Of a DNA stretch of 22,720 nt, positions 21,887 through 22,720 are shown one piece after another. A program made the position numbers and the translations under genes. Every line of letters begins with the position of its first letter. The stretch's first letter is position 1. Below the pieces are notes generated by a model. That model saw only the letters and a program-made list of their open reading frames with translations, made no database searches and was not told the DNA's origin. The DNA is from an uncultured Granulicatella sp. (GTDB lineage: Bacteria > Bacillota > Bacilli > Lactobacillales > Aerococcaceae), in contig URWJ01000009.1 of assembly GCA_900551535.1 (NCBI GenBank), positions 1-22,720 of the forward strand, in the 5' to 3' direction.

Positions 21887-22498
21887 TTAGCGATCGATTT
21901 CAGTAATTTTTCCTGTGTCGTTTGAAATCTTAACGTTCACTTGTTGTCCGTTAACTGATAAATCAAACTCCCAAATTACTTCACCGTGATCTTTATCGAC
22001 GCTCCACTCACGAAGGACTCCTGTTGGGAATTCTTTTTGAGCGATAGCTGCCATCTCATCTACTTGTTTCAATGTAGCTAAGTCAATTTTTTCTTCATCA
22101 TGTTCTTCTTTATCTGAAGTTGTTTCATTAACTTTCATGAAAGTCTTAGCTGACTTATCGTAACGGTACGTATATTCATTCGTATCGTTCATCGCTTCTA
22201 CTTCATAGAACATTCCGTTAGAGTATTCTAATGCAGTAATATCAAGAGCTGGGAATTCTTTCTTAAATGCATCTACAATTTCTTTTTGCATTGCATTTTG
22301 GCTTCCAATTGCATCTTCCGAAGCGTTAGTAGCTACAGTTGTATTTGTAGCAGTCGTAGCTGGTGCTTGAGTTGTCGCTTGTACAGTCGTTGCTTGAGCT
22401 GTAGTTGCTTGCGTAGTCTCTGCAGGTGCTGCTTGGTTAGAACAAGCGGCTAATAAGCTTGCGGCTGCAAGACTTAAGAGTTTTGTTGTTTTTTTCAT
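21887..22498 (-). CDS. PepSY-like lipoprotein with Thr/Ala-rich linker
   Basis: The 203-residue precursor has a lipoprotein signal (MKKTTKLLSLAAASLLAAC, Cys19 lipidated), so it is anchored on the outer face of the membrane. Residues 25-60 form a low-complexity Thr/Ala/Gln spacer that would hold the folded part away from the membrane. Two PepSY-like repeats follow: about 70-123 (MQKEIVDAFKKEFPALDIT to the YRYDKSAKTF strand) and about 146-203 (MAAIAQKEFPTGVLREW to VNVKISNDTGKITEI). An acidic connector (EEHDEEK) separates them. PepSY domains are thought to inhibit or modulate peptidases or bind peptides outside the cell; the precise role here is unknown. The ribosome binding site is GGAGTGG. It is monocistronic with its own terminator. 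Confidence 0.9.
   Translation of the reverse strand: MKKTTKLLSLAAASLLAACSNQAAPAETTQATTAQATTVQATTQAPATTATNTTVATNASEDAIGSQNAMQKEIVDAFKKEFPALDITALEYSNGMFYEVEAMNDTNEYTYRYDKSAKTFMKVNETTSDKEEHDEEKIDLATLKQVDEMAAIAQKEFPTGVLREWSVDKDHGEVIWEFDLSVNGQQVNVKISNDTGKITEIDR
22319..22423 (-). repeat. Degenerate Thr/Ala repeat coding for the lipoprotein linker
   Basis: The minus strand encodes residues 26-60 as an imperfect run of ATTxQ-type units (AQATTVQATTQAPATT). At DNA level short GTAGTTGCTTG-like units recur with base changes. Such stretches can vary in copy number between strains. Confidence 0.6.
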
Positions 22499-22526
22499 TG
22501 TTCCACTCCATTCTTAAGTTTTAATA

Positions 22527-22532
22527 ATTATA
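22527..22532 (-). promoter_or_regulatory. -10 element of the lipoprotein gene
   Basis: A perfect TATAAT on the minus strand lies 28 nt before the ATG at 22498. The -35 at the matching distance (TCCTAG) is poor, so the call rests on the -10 and its position alone. Confidence 0.4.
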
Positions 22533-22578
22533 ATTTAGAACCTTTGTTTCTAGGAGAAGGTTTTATGAAGTTACCAAG

Positions 22579-22610
22579 AAAAAACACCCTGTAGCTTTCA
22601 CTACAGGGTG
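22579..22610 (-). terminator. Intrinsic terminator of the gene at the right edge
   Basis: CACCCTGTAG (22585-22594) and CTACAGGGTG (22601-22610) form a perfect 10-bp stem with a 6-nt loop. On the minus strand six Ts follow (22584-22579). It lies 14 bp after the stop of the partial gene. Confidence 0.93.
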
Positions 22611-22624
22611 CTTAAAGTCACAGA

Positions 22625-22720
22625 TTATTCATTTGTGTCTTCTTCAGAAGTTGCTGGTTCCCCAACTAAACCTTCTGTTTGTTCCACTGGTAATACTGGT
22701 TCTGAAGTACTTGTTTCCAT
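22625..22720 (-). CDS. C-terminal end of a gene running off the right edge
   Basis: A minus-strand frame is open from the last base of the window to TAA at 22625-22627, giving 31 residues rich in Glu, Thr and Pro (SEPVLPVEQTEGLVGEPATS near the start, EEDTNE at the end). The strong terminator just downstream supports a real gene end. The first visible codon happens to be ATG, but a 31-residue gene starting exactly there is less likely than the acidic tail of a longer protein. Function cannot be assigned. Confidence 0.6.
   Translation of the reverse strand: METSTSEPVLPVEQTEGLVGEPATSEEDTNE

Noticed and set aside
22565..22594. Nine-codon rightward frame (MKLPRKNTL) with AGGAG upstream, as a possible leader peptide
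   Set aside because: It runs into the stem of a terminator that works on the opposite strand, no rightward gene follows in the window, and the AGGAG is easily explained by chance.

Overview
The window comes from an AT-rich, low-GC Gram-positive chromosome. Genes carry AGGAGG-type ribosome binding sites, intrinsic hairpin-plus-U terminators, lipobox lipoproteins, mannose-family PTS enzymes, a DeoR-type sugar repressor and sites resembling Gram-positive cre and BirA boxes. This fits a host-associated member of the Lactobacillales. A complete rho gene argues against Streptococcus, which as far as I recall generally lacks it. A Carnobacteriaceae-like organism such as Granulicatella is a guess that only a database search could settle.

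Left part (1-4300): murA2 (UDP-GlcNAc enolpyruvyl transferase) and rho form a leftward pair. Diverging from them is a rightward birA-bioY pair (biotin ligase/repressor and biotin ECF transporter subunit), preceded by a good BirA-box palindrome overlapping the -35 element. A perfect 15-bp bidirectional hairpin closes this block.

Middle part (4300-19008): this is a fucose utilisation locus of about 14 kb. From the divergent fucR/fucA promoter region a long leftward operon runs fucA, fucI, lactose-type PTS EIIB and EIIA (no EIIC seen), RbsA-like ATPase, RbsC-like permease, lipoprotein sugar-binding protein, fucK (rhamnulokinase-like), fucU and fucO, ending at a hairpin near 8060-8110. These genes encode ATP-driven import, mutarotation, isomerisation, phosphorylation, cleavage to DHAP and L-lactaldehyde, and reduction of lactaldehyde to 1,2-propanediol. 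Two further leftward units follow: mannose-family EIIA, a YajC-like protein and an unknown four-TM protein; then mannose-family EIIB-EIIC-EIID. All three leftward promoters carry a cre-like CcpA site. The divergent fucR promoter is followed by three GTTCA repeats spaced exactly 10 bp, a likely FucR operator. The locus therefore combines an ABC importer, a mannose-family PTS and an orphan pair of lactose-family phosphocarriers.

Right part (19009-22720): an IS3-family (IS150-like) element sits directly behind fucR, probably inside its terminator. It has 36-bp inverted repeats, two frames overlapping by -1, an A7 slippery site, and a hairpin that can hide the transposase ribosome binding site. 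Beyond it lie a leftward gene for an unrecognised cytosolic protein of about 360 residues, a leftward PepSY-like lipoprotein with a Thr/Ala-rich linker, and the last 31 codons of a gene running off the right edge. No rRNA, tRNA, CRISPR array or phage genes were seen.
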